Shown here: piece by piece, positions 8,175-15,872 of the stretch
How positions within the stretch are numbered: position 1 is the stretch's first letter
Layout of the letters: each line of letters starts with the position of its first letter
Source of the DNA: Saccharibacillus sp. O23
GTDB taxonomy: Bacteria; Bacillota; Bacilli; Paenibacillales; Paenibacillaceae
Assembly: GCF_002205895.1 (NCBI RefSeq)
Contig: NZ_NJDE01000015.1
Span: 116,746-180,745, forward strand
DNA length: 64,000 bases
Direction of reading: 5' to 3'
Position numbers and translations under genes: made by a program
Notes under the pieces: generated by a model
Databases searched by the model: none
The model's input: only the letters and a program-made list of their open reading frames with translations
Told to the model about the DNA's origin: nothing

Positions 8175-8519
8175 TTATCTCCGGCGTTCTACGGTTTCTT
8201 CTTCTCGCTCGGCGCGCGAATAGCAGATGCGCCGAATCCGCTCGACGGACAGCGCATAACGATCCGCCAATTCGTCGATCGGCACGCCTTCGCGGTGCAG
8301 GGCGCGAATCTCGGCGTTGCGCGCCTGAAGTTCGGCGCGCAGGCCGGAGCGCTCGCCCCATCCGATCTTGCGATCGGCGGGAGCCGGCACGTAAAGCGTT
8401 TCTCCTCCGGCATAACGTTGAAGTTCGCGCAGCAATTCCGGCGGCAGGCAATCTGCCGCGTTGCGATAAGTACGCCGGACCGTTTGAGAGTCCGGCAGCC
8501 GATTGCGATGATCGGACAT
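8175..8519 (-). CDS. CD3324 family protein (Mor-like helix-turn-helix)
   Basis: A 114-residue protein with the pattern of the CD3324/Mor-like family. It has YRNAADCLPPELLRELQRYAGGETLYVP near the N-terminus (written here as its two halves in the family pattern: LPPELLRELQRY and GGETLYVP). An aromatic WGERSG segment follows, then a C-terminal helix-turn-helix (NAEIRALHREGVPIDELA and YALSVERIRRICY). The homologous Mor domain is a DNA-binding activator. The gene is a probable small regulator of unknown target. The ATG at 8519 has GGAAGGAG 8 nt upstream; a longer frame to 8609 lacks a ribosome binding site. A terminator follows directly. Confidence 0.75.
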   Translation of the reverse strand: MSDHRNRLPDSQTVRRTYRNAADCLPPELLRELQRYAGGETLYVPAPADRKIGWGERSGLRAELQARNAEIRALHREGVPIDELADRYALSVERIRRICYSRAEREEETVERRR

Positions 8520-8675
8520 ACGGCTTGCTCCTTCCCGAATCGAATAGTCGGTTGGAAACAAAGCCTGTCCGGGCGAGCCGCCGATCAATCCGGCGCGTCG
8601 ACCGATCACCCTGTAAGGTTACGGTGATTGAACTCGGTCAACGCAGTCACTCCATGCAGAGGGCGGTTCGCGCCT

Positions 8676-8747
8676 TTACAGGCTTTGCATGGAGCCGGTC
8701 GGATGCGTGTCCCGTACCGTGTCGAGCTTCAATATCGCGAGTCTCAT
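8676..8747 (-). CDS. Putative 23-codon peptide ORF upstream of the CD3324-family gene
   Basis: An ATG at 8747 with GAAGGAGGG 8 nt upstream opens a 23-codon frame (MRLAILKLDTVR...). It ends at a TAA inside the left part of a hairpin: CCATGCA near 8688 pairs with TGCATGG near 8655. The strong ribosome binding site is the main support. It could be a leader peptide for the gene at 8175-8519, a small independent protein, or chance. No homology can be claimed. Confidence 0.35.
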   Translation of the reverse strand: MRLAILKLDTVRDTHPTGSMQSL

Positions 8748-8841
8748 GGTCCGAACCCTCCTTCGATCATGTAGTGTTGGATCGGTTTATTCATGCGTTT
8801 GGGCATGAAGCGAAGCGAGGCCGACAGCCTTCTTCGGTTCT

Positions 8842-9789
8842 TCATTCTTCGACCGCTGCGTGCAGCGCGCCTATCGCGCCGCAGTAAGCCCCGCGTTCGG
8901 GCATCTCCGCTTCGCAGCCGAGCATCTCCGTAAAGCGCGCGGTCAAGTCGCGCAGCAGCGGATTGTTCTCGTAAGACGAGCCGACGTACACGATCCGGCT
9001 CGTGCCTTGCATTTTGGCGGCCTGCGCCGCGACCGTCACGACGATCTCCGCGACCATGCCGATCACGGCAGCCGCATAGTCCTGCGGCTGCGCGCCGGCG
9101 GCGGGCGGCACGGGCCGCGCGAAGTTCGCGGCCGTCAGGTCTCCGGCGATCGGCGGCTCCGCCGGGGCATAGATCTGCCCCACCGTCAGATCGACCGCTT
9201 CCCGGTCGCCCAGCGGCGCGATCCGCGCGATGGCTTCGTAATCGCGCAGCCCGCACAGCAGGCCCGTCAGGCCGACGATCGTGCCTCCGCCGAGGCCGAT
9301 CCCGCCGAGCCGCGGCCGCTCGGCGCCTTGAACCAGATGCAGCGACGTCCCGGTGCCGACGTTCGCCAGCACGAACCGCTCCGCCGCCGCGACGGCTCCG
9401 CCCCGTTCGTAGGCCCGAATGCGGACGGCGCCTTCGGCCGTCGCCGCGAACTCCGGCACCATGACGGCGTTCGCGTACTGCGGAAGCAGGCGGCGCAGCC
9501 GCTCCGCCTGCCCGCCGGTATACCCGATCCGCGCATCTTCGGGCAGATTCGCCCGCACCCAGTCCGCCGCGTCTTCGAGGCGCGACGCGGCGAACTTCAA
9601 GAGCGTCGGCGCGCGCAGCCCGCCCACTGCTTCGCCCTGTGGGCGTTCCTGCCGCGACGCGTCCGCGCCCGTTCCGTCCGAGCGCGGAAGCCGGCTCTCC
9701 GCCTTTTCCCACGCTTCGCTTCCCGCATCGCTAAGATAAGCGATCTTGATCAACGTACCTCCCGCGTCGATTCCCGCCTGCATCGTCAT
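8842..9789 (-). CDS. coaW: Type II pantothenate kinase
   Basis: Phosphorylates pantothenate in the first step of coenzyme A synthesis. The type II (CoaW, actin/hexokinase-like fold) assignment rests on DAGGTLIKIAY at the N-terminus, the central NVGTGTSLH phosphate loop and GGGTIVGLTGLL. YVGSSYENNPLL and GAYCGAIGAL near the end complete the pattern. The 315-residue length is longer than the 267 of Staphylococcus CoaW because of an Ala/Arg-rich insert after residue 30. The ATG at 9789 follows GGGAGG by 9 nt; a second ATG lies two codons on. The frame upstream to 9963 is highly charged and lacks a start signal, so it was not used. Confidence 0.85.
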   Translation of the reverse strand: MTMQAGIDAGGTLIKIAYLSDAGSEAWEKAESRLPRSDGTGADASRQERPQGEAVGGLRAPTLLKFAASRLEDAADWVRANLPEDARIGYTGGQAERLRRLLPQYANAVMVPEFAATAEGAVRIRAYERGGAVAAAERFVLANVGTGTSLHLVQGAERPRLGGIGLGGGTIVGLTGLLCGLRDYEAIARIAPLGDREAVDLTVGQIYAPAEPPIAGDLTAANFARPVPPAAGAQPQDYAAAVIGMVAEIVVTVAAQAAKMQGTSRIVYVGSSYENNPLLRDLTARFTEMLGCEAEMPERGAYCGAIGALHAAVEE

Positions 9790-9984
9790 GCCTTTCGTCC
9801 TCCCGACCGCGCCGCGAAGCAGCGCCGCTCCCGGCGGCTCGGCTTCCGAAGATGCCTGCGCGACCGATGCCGGGATTCTTTTTCTTCTATCATAGTCTCC
9901 TTTTCTCCGTCCGCCAAATTTTTTGCGGCTTACGCGTTTTCCCTCTTGATCTTTGCTTGACAATCCTTTACAGTAATACGAGTT

Positions 9985-10053
9985 GACATTGTATACCTCA
10001 ATAAGACGGTTTGAGGGTATCTACCGGGGACCATATCTCCCGACTACAAGTCG
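9985..10053 (+). promoter_or_regulatory. Purine riboswitch aptamer upstream of pbuE, guanine-type (C74)
   Basis: Three-helix purine aptamer. P1 is GAC-A-TTGTA with TACAAGTC; P2 is CCTCAA/TTGAGG; J2/3 is GTATCTACC; P3 is GGGGA/TCTCCC with CC in loop 3 facing GG in loop 2. The core matches the Bacillus pbuE switch closely, but the base that pairs with the ligand is C (GACTAC), as in guanine switches. Adenine switches have U there (GATTAC). J1/2 is one A shorter than in the Bacillus pbuE aptamer. The 3' side of P1 and P3 overlaps the terminator that follows, so ligand binding should turn expression on. Confidence 0.9.
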
Positions 10054-10085
10054 CGCCATCGGCGCCCTTGGAGTCGGGAGTTTTT
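10037..10085 (+). terminator. Riboswitch-controlled terminator (expression platform of pbuE)
   Basis: CTCCCGACTACAAG pairs with CTTGGAGTCGGGAG, enclosing a CGCC/GGCG inner stem, followed by TTTTT. The 5' arm is shared with aptamer helices P3 and P1, giving mutually exclusive folds: terminator without ligand, read-through with ligand. Confidence 0.9.
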
Positions 10086-10152
10086 GCGTTCGCGCACCTC
10101 CCGCTCGACAAGGACGCGCCAAACTTGTACAGAAAAGGAGCTATGTCGCACC

Positions 10153-11361
10153 ATGAATATCAAAGTTCTTGTTCTGACGCTCGCCGCCTTCACGGTCGGT
10201 CTCGTCGAACTCATTATCGGCGGCGTGCTGCCGCTCATCGCTTCCGATCTGGGCGTATCCGTCAGTACGGCCGGCCAACTGATCACCGCTTACGCGCTGG
10301 TCTACGCCGTATCCGGCCCGACGCTGCTGGCCCTGACCGCCAAGATCGAGCGCCGCAAGCTGTACCTCTTGTCGCTGGTCGTCTTTATCCTCGGCAGCCT
10401 GCTCGCGTTCTGGAGCCCGAACTTCGGCGTCCTGCTCGCTTCCCGGTTCGTGACCGCGGCCAGCGGATCGCTGATCACCACGCTGTCGCTGACCATCGCG
10501 GTCAAAGTCGTGCCGGAGAACTTCCGCGCGCGCGTCATCGGCATCGTATCGATGGGCATCAGTTCGGCGATCGTGCTCGGCGTGCCGCTGGGCGTGCTCG
10601 CCGCCAACCATTTCGGCTGGCGCATCCTGTTCCTGTTTATCGCGATCTTCGCCCTGCTGGCGATGTTCGTCATCTATAAGCTGATGGAGCCGATCGCCCC
10701 GCAGCAGGTCATGCCGCTTCGTCAGCAGTTGGCTTCCCTGAAGAACGTCCGTATCGCGGGCGCGCATCTGGTTACGCTGCTGCTGCTCGCGGGCCATTAC
10801 ACGCTGTATGCTTACTTTACGCCTTTCTTGGAAAACGTCATGCATCTGAGCGCTTCGTGGATCAGCGTCGTGTACTTCTTCTTCGGTCTCGCGGCCGTAG
10901 CGGGGGGCATGATCGGCGGCGTGATGTCGGATAGTCTCGGCGCCAAAAAAAGCATCCTGATCGTCGTCGGCGTATTCGCGCTGTCGCTGTTCATCCTGCC
11001 GTTCACGGCGAAGATGATTCCGCTGTTCGCGATTCTCGTTTTCGTCTGGGGCGCGCTGAGCTGGGCTTTGTCTCCGGCGCAGCAGAGCTATCTGATCCAA
11101 GTCGCTCCCGAGACGTCGGAGATCCAACAGAGCTTCAATTTCTCGGCGCTGCAAGTCGGGATCGCGGCAGGTTCCGCGATCGGCGGCGTCGTGATCGACC
11201 GCGCGCCTTCGGTAACGTACAACGCATGGGTAGGCGGATTTATCGTCGTTCTCGCTTTCGGCGTGGCTATTTATACGCTGTACCGCAAGACCTCGACCCG
11301 TCGTCCGCAGCAGGAGAAGCAGAGCGGTTCGAAACTCGAACCGAACTTCGGCGGAGATTGA
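10153..11361 (+). CDS. pbuE: Purine base/nucleoside efflux transporter PbuE (MFS)
   Basis: A 402-residue major facilitator of the DHA1 type with 12 hydrophobic segments. It closely follows the Bacillus PbuE pattern: FTVGLVELIIGGVLP in helix 1, SAGQLI-like TAGQLITAYALVYAVSGP, LTAKIERRKLYL in loop 2-3, LAGHYTLYAYFTPFLE mid-protein, and LSPAQQSYLIQVAPE with QSFNFSALQVGIAAGSAIGG near the end. PbuE exports adenine, hypoxanthine and related purines when they accumulate. The gene lies behind a purine ON-type riboswitch, which agrees with that role. The start ATG at 10153 has AAAAGGAG 12 nt upstream, slightly long; an out-of-frame ATG at 10143 lies closer. Confidence 0.92.
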   Translation: MNIKVLVLTLAAFTVGLVELIIGGVLPLIASDLGVSVSTAGQLITAYALVYAVSGPTLLALTAKIERRKLYLLSLVVFILGSLLAFWSPNFGVLLASRFVTAASGSLITTLSLTIAVKVVPENFRARVIGIVSMGISSAIVLGVPLGVLAANHFGWRILFLFIAIFALLAMFVIYKLMEPIAPQQVMPLRQQLASLKNVRIAGAHLVTLLLLAGHYTLYAYFTPFLENVMHLSASWISVVYFFFGLAAVAGGMIGGVMSDSLGAKKSILIVVGVFALSLFILPFTAKMIPLFAILVFVWGALSWALSPAQQSYLIQVAPETSEIQQSFNFSALQVGIAAGSAIGGVVIDRAPSVTYNAWVGGFIVVLAFGVAIYTLYRKTSTRRPQQEKQSGSKLEPNFGGD

Positions 11362-11388
11362 TCGAAAGCCAAAAAGAATTCGTCGGCA

Positions 11389-11427
11389 AAACGCCGCGAA
11401 CGGCCAAACCGTTCGCGGCGTTTTTTT
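11389..11427 (+). terminator. Rho-independent terminator of pbuE
   Basis: AACGCCGCGAACGG pairs with CCGTTCGCGGCGTT (loop CCAAA) and is followed by a run of seven T. It lies about 30 bases after the pbuE stop. Confidence 0.95.
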
Positions 11428-11600
11428 CTTTGGAACGGTAACGCTGCTCCCCTTCATTAAGCAGCCTGCACGCCTTCTCTTTCCCTATTGTCCGAATCTG
11501 CCGATAATTTAGATGCCGGCAGATTTTTTTCGGCCGGGTGAACTATTTGTCCTTCTTGTTCGTCTCTATTAACGAATGTTGACGAAAGGCGGATTCGGAG

Positions 11601-12026
11601 ATGAGAAAGAAAACGATCTGTTGGCTGGCGGTCCTCGCGATCAGCCTTGCGGCGCTGCTGTCCGGCTGCGGAGAAAAAGGTCCTCCTCTGGTAAGAGTCG
11701 GGTTCCAAGGAACCAAAGATACGATCGAGTTCGACGAAAGCAAAGTCGTGGAAGACCCGCATTCGGTCAAAGAATTCAAAACGCTGATCGCGGGCGCCAA
11801 ACCGGAAGCCGACAACCCGAAAACGGAAGAAACGGAGATCGACAAGCCGTATATCGCGATCATCGATGATCGGGACGGCATCACGCGCACGTTATGGTTG
11901 AATCTCTGGCCGCAGCGCGACGGTTCGATCGTGTTCAAAAAAAGACAAGGCGGCGACTCGCGTTATTTCCTGCTGGACCGCAAAGCCGGAGCGCGCGTCA
12001 CGCAATTACTGTCGCTGAAAAGGTAG
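11601..12026 (+). CDS. Predicted lipoprotein of unknown function
   Basis: A 141-residue secreted lipoprotein. It has an MRKK start, a hydrophobic core and a lipobox LSGC with the acylated Cys at position 23. The mature part is hydrophilic and rich in Lys, Glu and Asp, with a KPEADNPKTEETEIDKP linker and a beta-rich end (IDDRDG, SIVFKKR). No enzyme motif is recognised. The ATG follows GAAAGGCGGA with 7 nt spacing. It stands alone between the pbuE terminator and the bidirectional terminator at 12041. Confidence 0.75.
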   Translation: MRKKTICWLAVLAISLAALLSGCGEKGPPLVRVGFQGTKDTIEFDESKVVEDPHSVKEFKTLIAGAKPEADNPKTEETEIDKPYIAIIDDRDGITRTLWLNLWPQRDGSIVFKKRQGGDSRYFLLDRKAGARVTQLLSLKR

Positions 12027-12040
12027 AACCCAAAGAAAAA

Positions 12041-12063
12041 GACGCCTTTTCAGGCGTCTTTTT
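12041..12063. terminator. Bidirectional terminator between convergent genes
   Basis: GACGCC/GGCGTC stem with loop TTTTCA, flanked by GAAAAA on the left and TTTTTC on the right. It can end the lipoprotein gene on the plus strand and the GH130 operon on the minus strand. Confidence 0.9.
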
Positions 12064-12071
12064 CGGCTTTC

Positions 12072-13133
12072 TCAGACCGGTTCCAGTCCCTCCATGATCT
12101 CGCTCAAGCTCAATTCGGCGCACGCCGTCGAAGTATCCGCGGCTCCGTAATACAGCCTTACGGTGTCGCCGTCTACCGCCGCGCCGCAGGCGAACACCAC
12201 TCCGCCGAAGAAACCGTCGGTCTCGTACGGCGCTTCCGGCTCCAGAATAGGCCGCGCCGAGCGGGCCAATACGCGCGACGGATCGTCGGCGTCCAGCAGC
12301 ACCGCTCCCATGCAGTAGCGGTGTTCCCGGGTCGCGCCGTGATACAGCGCCAGCCATCCCTGATCGGTACGGATCGGCACCGCGCCGCCGCCGATGCGGC
12401 CGCTGTCCCAATGCTCCGGCCGCAGGCCGAGCAGATGCTTGTGATTGCCCCAATACAGCAGATTGTCCGATTCCGCCAACCAGATTTCCGGCCTGCCGGT
12501 GCTCGGCGTGGTCGGGCGATGCAGCGCGTAATATTTGCCGCCTACTTTTTCCGGGAAGATAATGACGTCTTTGTTGTCCGGCCCGAAGATCATCCCGTGA
12601 TGCTCCGCATGCACGAAATCCGTCGTGGAGACGAGGCTCTCGCCGATGCCCGCGGGCGAGACGGCGGAGAAATAAATATAGTACGTATCGCCGATCCGCG
12701 TCACCCGCGGATCTTCGATCCCGAACGTCTCCAGCGTCCCCGAAGGATAAATGAACGGCCGATCGTCCACGGTAAAATGCCGGCCGTCCCGGCTGCGCGC
12801 GATCCGGATGTACGACAGCGAGGTCAGATAGGCAAGCGCGCCTTCCGGTCCCCGCTCGCGGATCGTCCGCGGATCGGAGAAATCGTAGCGCGGATCGTCC
12901 AGTCGCAGCTCTTTCACTTCGACTTTGCCGCTGACCGGATCGATCATCGGCGCGCCTACCGTGCCTTCCTCGCGCGGCAGCGGACGTTCCGCTACCCGGA
13001 GCAGCAGCAGCGTTTCGCCTTCGTGCACGGCGACGCCCGCGTTGAACGCGCCGATCACCTCGAATCCTTCGTGATAAGGCGCGACGTCCGCCGGCGCGAT
13101 CAGCGGATTTTCTTCGTAACGGTTAACCTTCAT
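12072..13133 (-). CDS. GH130 family glycoside phosphorylase
   Basis: A 353-residue protein with the five-bladed propeller pattern of GH130, a family of beta-mannoside phosphorylases that split mannosides with phosphate to release mannose 1-phosphate. Visible blades include NAGVAVHEGETLLLLRV, SYIRIARSRDG, GIEDPRVTRIGDTYYIYFS (catalytic Asp region), TTDFVHAEHHGMIFG with KDVIIFPEKVGGKYYALHRP, and ALYHG followed by a DGFFGGVVFACG blade. It is the last gene of the operon, overlaps the upstream DUF1861 gene by 4 nt (ATGA), and is followed by a terminator. The exact substrate (mannobiose, mannosyl-glucose or other) is not readable. Confidence 0.88.
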   Translation of the reverse strand: MKVNRYEENPLIAPADVAPYHEGFEVIGAFNAGVAVHEGETLLLLRVAERPLPREEGTVGAPMIDPVSGKVEVKELRLDDPRYDFSDPRTIRERGPEGALAYLTSLSYIRIARSRDGRHFTVDDRPFIYPSGTLETFGIEDPRVTRIGDTYYIYFSAVSPAGIGESLVSTTDFVHAEHHGMIFGPDNKDVIIFPEKVGGKYYALHRPTTPSTGRPEIWLAESDNLLYWGNHKHLLGLRPEHWDSGRIGGGAVPIRTDQGWLALYHGATREHRYCMGAVLLDADDPSRVLARSARPILEPEAPYETDGFFGGVVFACGAAVDGDTVRLYYGAADTSTACAELSLSEIMEGLEPV

Positions 13134-14095
13134 TCCCTCAGTCCTCCTCGGCTTTCGAACGTCCCGAACGGATCGTCCACTTCCAACACCTGCGCTTCCG
13201 CATCGCTAACTCCCGCGTACAGCAGCGCTCTGCCGCCGCTCTGCCGAATCAGTCCGCCGCTGAACACGACGTCCCGCAGATCCGGCCGTTTGGACGGTCC
13301 CGGCAGAAAGTCCGCGCGCACGGCCAGCAGCCTGATCTCCGTATGCATTCCCGTTTCCGGATCGAACACGAACGTCATCGGATAATAATGCCGGTCGCCG
13401 TGATCGTCGAAGCAGGCGATATGCCCGAGCACGCCTAACCTCCCGTCCGCCAGCAGATGAATCTCGTTGGCTCCGCCCCATTCTTCGTCGTCGAACTGAG
13501 GCTCCAGCAGCGGCGCTTGCTCGATGTCGTCCGCGTTCAGCTCGTCCAGCGCCTCCAGACGCAGAAAGCCGATCTTGCCGCGTCCGCCTTTGTCGCCTTG
13601 AGGCCGCGTGAACACGCCGACTCCGCCGTCCGTAAGCCGCGTCAGCCGCAGATCTTTCATACGCTCCGGGCCGCGAAAAAAAGGCTTCAGATCGGCGATT
13701 TTCGTACCCCGATGCAGCACCGTACGCCACAGCAGCCCGCCCGGACGATCCGGATCAGGATACGTTTCCACGCCTCCGATCAGCAGCTCGCCGTCGATCT
13801 CCGCGCGGAACGGGTCTTGAAGCCGCAGGACCGGCGCGCCTTCGCGCGGCGTCCACACGCCCTCTTTTTCCGTAAAAAAGACGATCTCCGATTCTTCGCT
13901 GTCCCGCCGTTCGACTCGCCCGGCGATCACGGATTCTCCTTCGTCTTCGAACGGCGCGGCGATATTGTAGACATCCCGTCCGCCTACGCCGCCGAAGATC
14001 AACTTGCTAGCCGCGCCCGCCGAAGCGGCACGGCGCTCGTACGCTTCCAGCAGTTCGCGGCACTTTTTCGGCTTCGTTCCGTTCGCGAATTCCAT
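13130..14095 (-). CDS. DUF1861 family protein
   Basis: A 321-residue protein with propeller-like repeats: NIAAPFEDEGESVIAGRVE, ETYPDPDRPGGLLWRTVLHRG, DLRLTRLTDGGVGVFTRPQG, GGANEIHLLADGRLGVLGHIA and DVVFSGGLIRQ. These match the DUF1861 pattern, whose members are commonly encoded next to GH130 enzymes. It may act on or bind the same beta-linked sugars. Function is unproven. It overlaps the GH130 gene by 4 nt, implying translational coupling, and starts about 30 nt after the permease stop. Confidence 0.75.
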   Translation of the reverse strand: MEFANGTKPKKCRELLEAYERRAASAGAASKLIFGGVGGRDVYNIAAPFEDEGESVIAGRVERRDSEESEIVFFTEKEGVWTPREGAPVLRLQDPFRAEIDGELLIGGVETYPDPDRPGGLLWRTVLHRGTKIADLKPFFRGPERMKDLRLTRLTDGGVGVFTRPQGDKGGRGKIGFLRLEALDELNADDIEQAPLLEPQFDDEEWGGANEIHLLADGRLGVLGHIACFDDHGDRHYYPMTFVFDPETGMHTEIRLLAVRADFLPGPSKRPDLRDVVFSGGLIRQSGGRALLYAGVSDAEAQVLEVDDPFGTFESRGGLRE

Positions 14096-14128
14096 CTGTT
14101 CCCGACACTCCTTTTTTCGCCGAGCGGC

Positions 14129-14977
14129 TTATTTGAGCGTAACCTGCATGCCTTCTTGAAACTTTTTCCCGAACACGATAAACAGCACGAGGATCGGCAG
14201 CGACAGCAGCACGGAACCCGCATACAGCGGACCCGGATAACTGCCGTACGGCCCGAACATCTGCGACAGCAGCACGTTGAGCGTCAGCATCCGATCGCTG
14301 CGCACCATGATCATGTCCCAGAGCAGCTCGGTCCACCGTTCCATCAGGATAAACAGGAAAATGACGCTGGTAATCGACTTCGACATCGGCAGCATGATCC
14401 GGTACAGAATCTGAAAGTCTCTCGCCCCGTCGAGTTTGGCCGCTTCGATAAAGACGTCCGGCACGGCGCGGAAAAAGTTCGTGTACATGAAGATCGCCCA
14501 TAGACTGATCCCTTTGGGAATGATCAGCGCCCAGTACGTGTCGTACCAGCCGATCCGCTGAATGATCAGGAAGCTCGGAATCAGCAGGATGATGCCCGGG
14601 AAAAACATATGGAACAGCAGAAAGTTGTTGATCGTATCGCGTCCCCGGTAACGCAGTTTGGACAGCGAATACGCCACCATGACGCCGAACAGCATCATCA
14701 GCGCGGTCGACGCGATCGACACGATCACGCTGTTGGCGAACGCATGAATCCAAGGCCGCGCGACTCCCGCTTCTCCTCCGTTCAACAGCCAAGCATACGA
14801 TTTGAGCGTGAACGAACTGGGAAGCAGCCTACGGTCCACCTGATTCCAGTCGGCGAACGAATTCAGCACCATGTAGAGATACGGATACACCATGATCAGC
14901 AGCAGCACGAACGCCAGCGCGTAGCGGACCGACAAGCGAAACCGCCGGCTGCTCCGCGTATGTTTAGACCCACCCAT
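14129..14977 (-). CDS. Carbohydrate ABC transporter permease (MalG/AraQ type)
   Basis: A 282-residue inner-membrane permease with six hydrophobic segments. The cytoplasmic EAA loop is clear (EAAKLDGARDFQILYRIMLP, about residues 190-210), which docks the ABC ATPase. The C-terminal FQEGMQVTLK end is typical of the MalG group. The ATG overlaps the upstream permease by 14 nt with GGGGGAA as ribosome binding site. It forms the second half of the sugar importer with the genes at 14964-15839 and 15873-17201. Confidence 0.92.
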   Translation of the reverse strand: MGGSKHTRSSRRFRLSVRYALAFVLLLIMVYPYLYMVLNSFADWNQVDRRLLPSSFTLKSYAWLLNGGEAGVARPWIHAFANSVIVSIASTALMMLFGVMVAYSLSKLRYRGRDTINNFLLFHMFFPGIILLIPSFLIIQRIGWYDTYWALIIPKGISLWAIFMYTNFFRAVPDVFIEAAKLDGARDFQILYRIMLPMSKSITSVIFLFILMERWTELLWDMIMVRSDRMLTLNVLLSQMFGPYGSYPGPLYAGSVLLSLPILVLFIVFGKKFQEGMQVTLK

Positions 14978-15839
14978 TGCGCTTCCCCCACAGTTCCAGC
15001 AGTTTGCGGATCAGGAAGATCGACGCGAACGTCGCCAGCGAAGCCAGCAGCGCGATCGCCGATGCGTATCCGGCCTGCAAATTTTTGAACGCTTGACTGA
15101 AAATCTCCATCTGCCACGTATTGGTCGCGAAGTTCGGTCCGCCGCCGGTCAACTGGTACACTTCGGTAAAAATGCTGAACGTGACGCCGAAAGCCAGAAT
15201 CAGCGTCGTATACAGCGCGGGATAAAGCAGCGGCAGCGTGATGCGCCAGAAGCGCGCGGTGCTCGACACGCCGTCGATCGCCGCCGCTTCGTAGATTTCC
15301 CGGTCGATATTTTCGAGTCCGGACGTCAAGATCAGCGCGTAATACCCGGTGAATTTCCAAGCCATGATCAAGCCGACCACGAACAGCGCCGACCACGGGC
15401 CGCCGAGCCAATCGATGCCGATCCCGATCGCGCGCAGCCCTTCGTTCAGCGGGCTGTTATAAGACAGGAACCCTTTGACGATCAGCGCCGATACGACTCC
15501 GGAAGACAGATACGGCAGGAAAAAACCGATCAGGAACAAGCTTTTGAATCGCGGCAGGCCGTGGATCAACACCGACACCACCAGCGACATCGCGACGACG
15601 AGCGGCACGAACACCAGCATGAATTTGTACGTGACCCAGAACGCCGACTGCACGCCTTCGGAGCGGAACGCTTTGGCAAAGTTGTCGAAGACCACGAACT
15701 CGTAGGTCGGCGCGATCATGTCCCAGTTGGTGAACGCCAGATAAAACGACCAGAGCAGCGGTCCCAAGAAGAAGACCAGCGAATAAATCAGGTAAGGGCT
15801 GGCGAACGTCCAGCCCAATCTGTTGTTGTTCGAATTCAT
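14964..15839 (-). CDS. Carbohydrate ABC transporter permease (MalF/UgpA type)
   Basis: A 291-residue permease with six hydrophobic segments and the EAA motif YEAAAIDGVSSTARFWRITL around residues 187-206. WTFASPYLIYSLVFFLGPLLW at the N-terminus is the usual first transmembrane region of sugar permeases of this type. A strong AAAGGAG precedes the ATG. It lies between the binding-protein gene and the second permease, in standard operon order. Confidence 0.92.
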   Translation of the reverse strand: MNSNNNRLGWTFASPYLIYSLVFFLGPLLWSFYLAFTNWDMIAPTYEFVVFDNFAKAFRSEGVQSAFWVTYKFMLVFVPLVVAMSLVVSVLIHGLPRFKSLFLIGFFLPYLSSGVVSALIVKGFLSYNSPLNEGLRAIGIGIDWLGGPWSALFVVGLIMAWKFTGYYALILTSGLENIDREIYEAAAIDGVSSTARFWRITLPLLYPALYTTLILAFGVTFSIFTEVYQLTGGGPNFATNTWQMEIFSQAFKNLQAGYASAIALLASLATFASIFLIRKLLELWGKRNGWV

Positions 15840-15872
15840 CGGCGAAGACTCCTTTGCAGAACTTCGTTGTCG

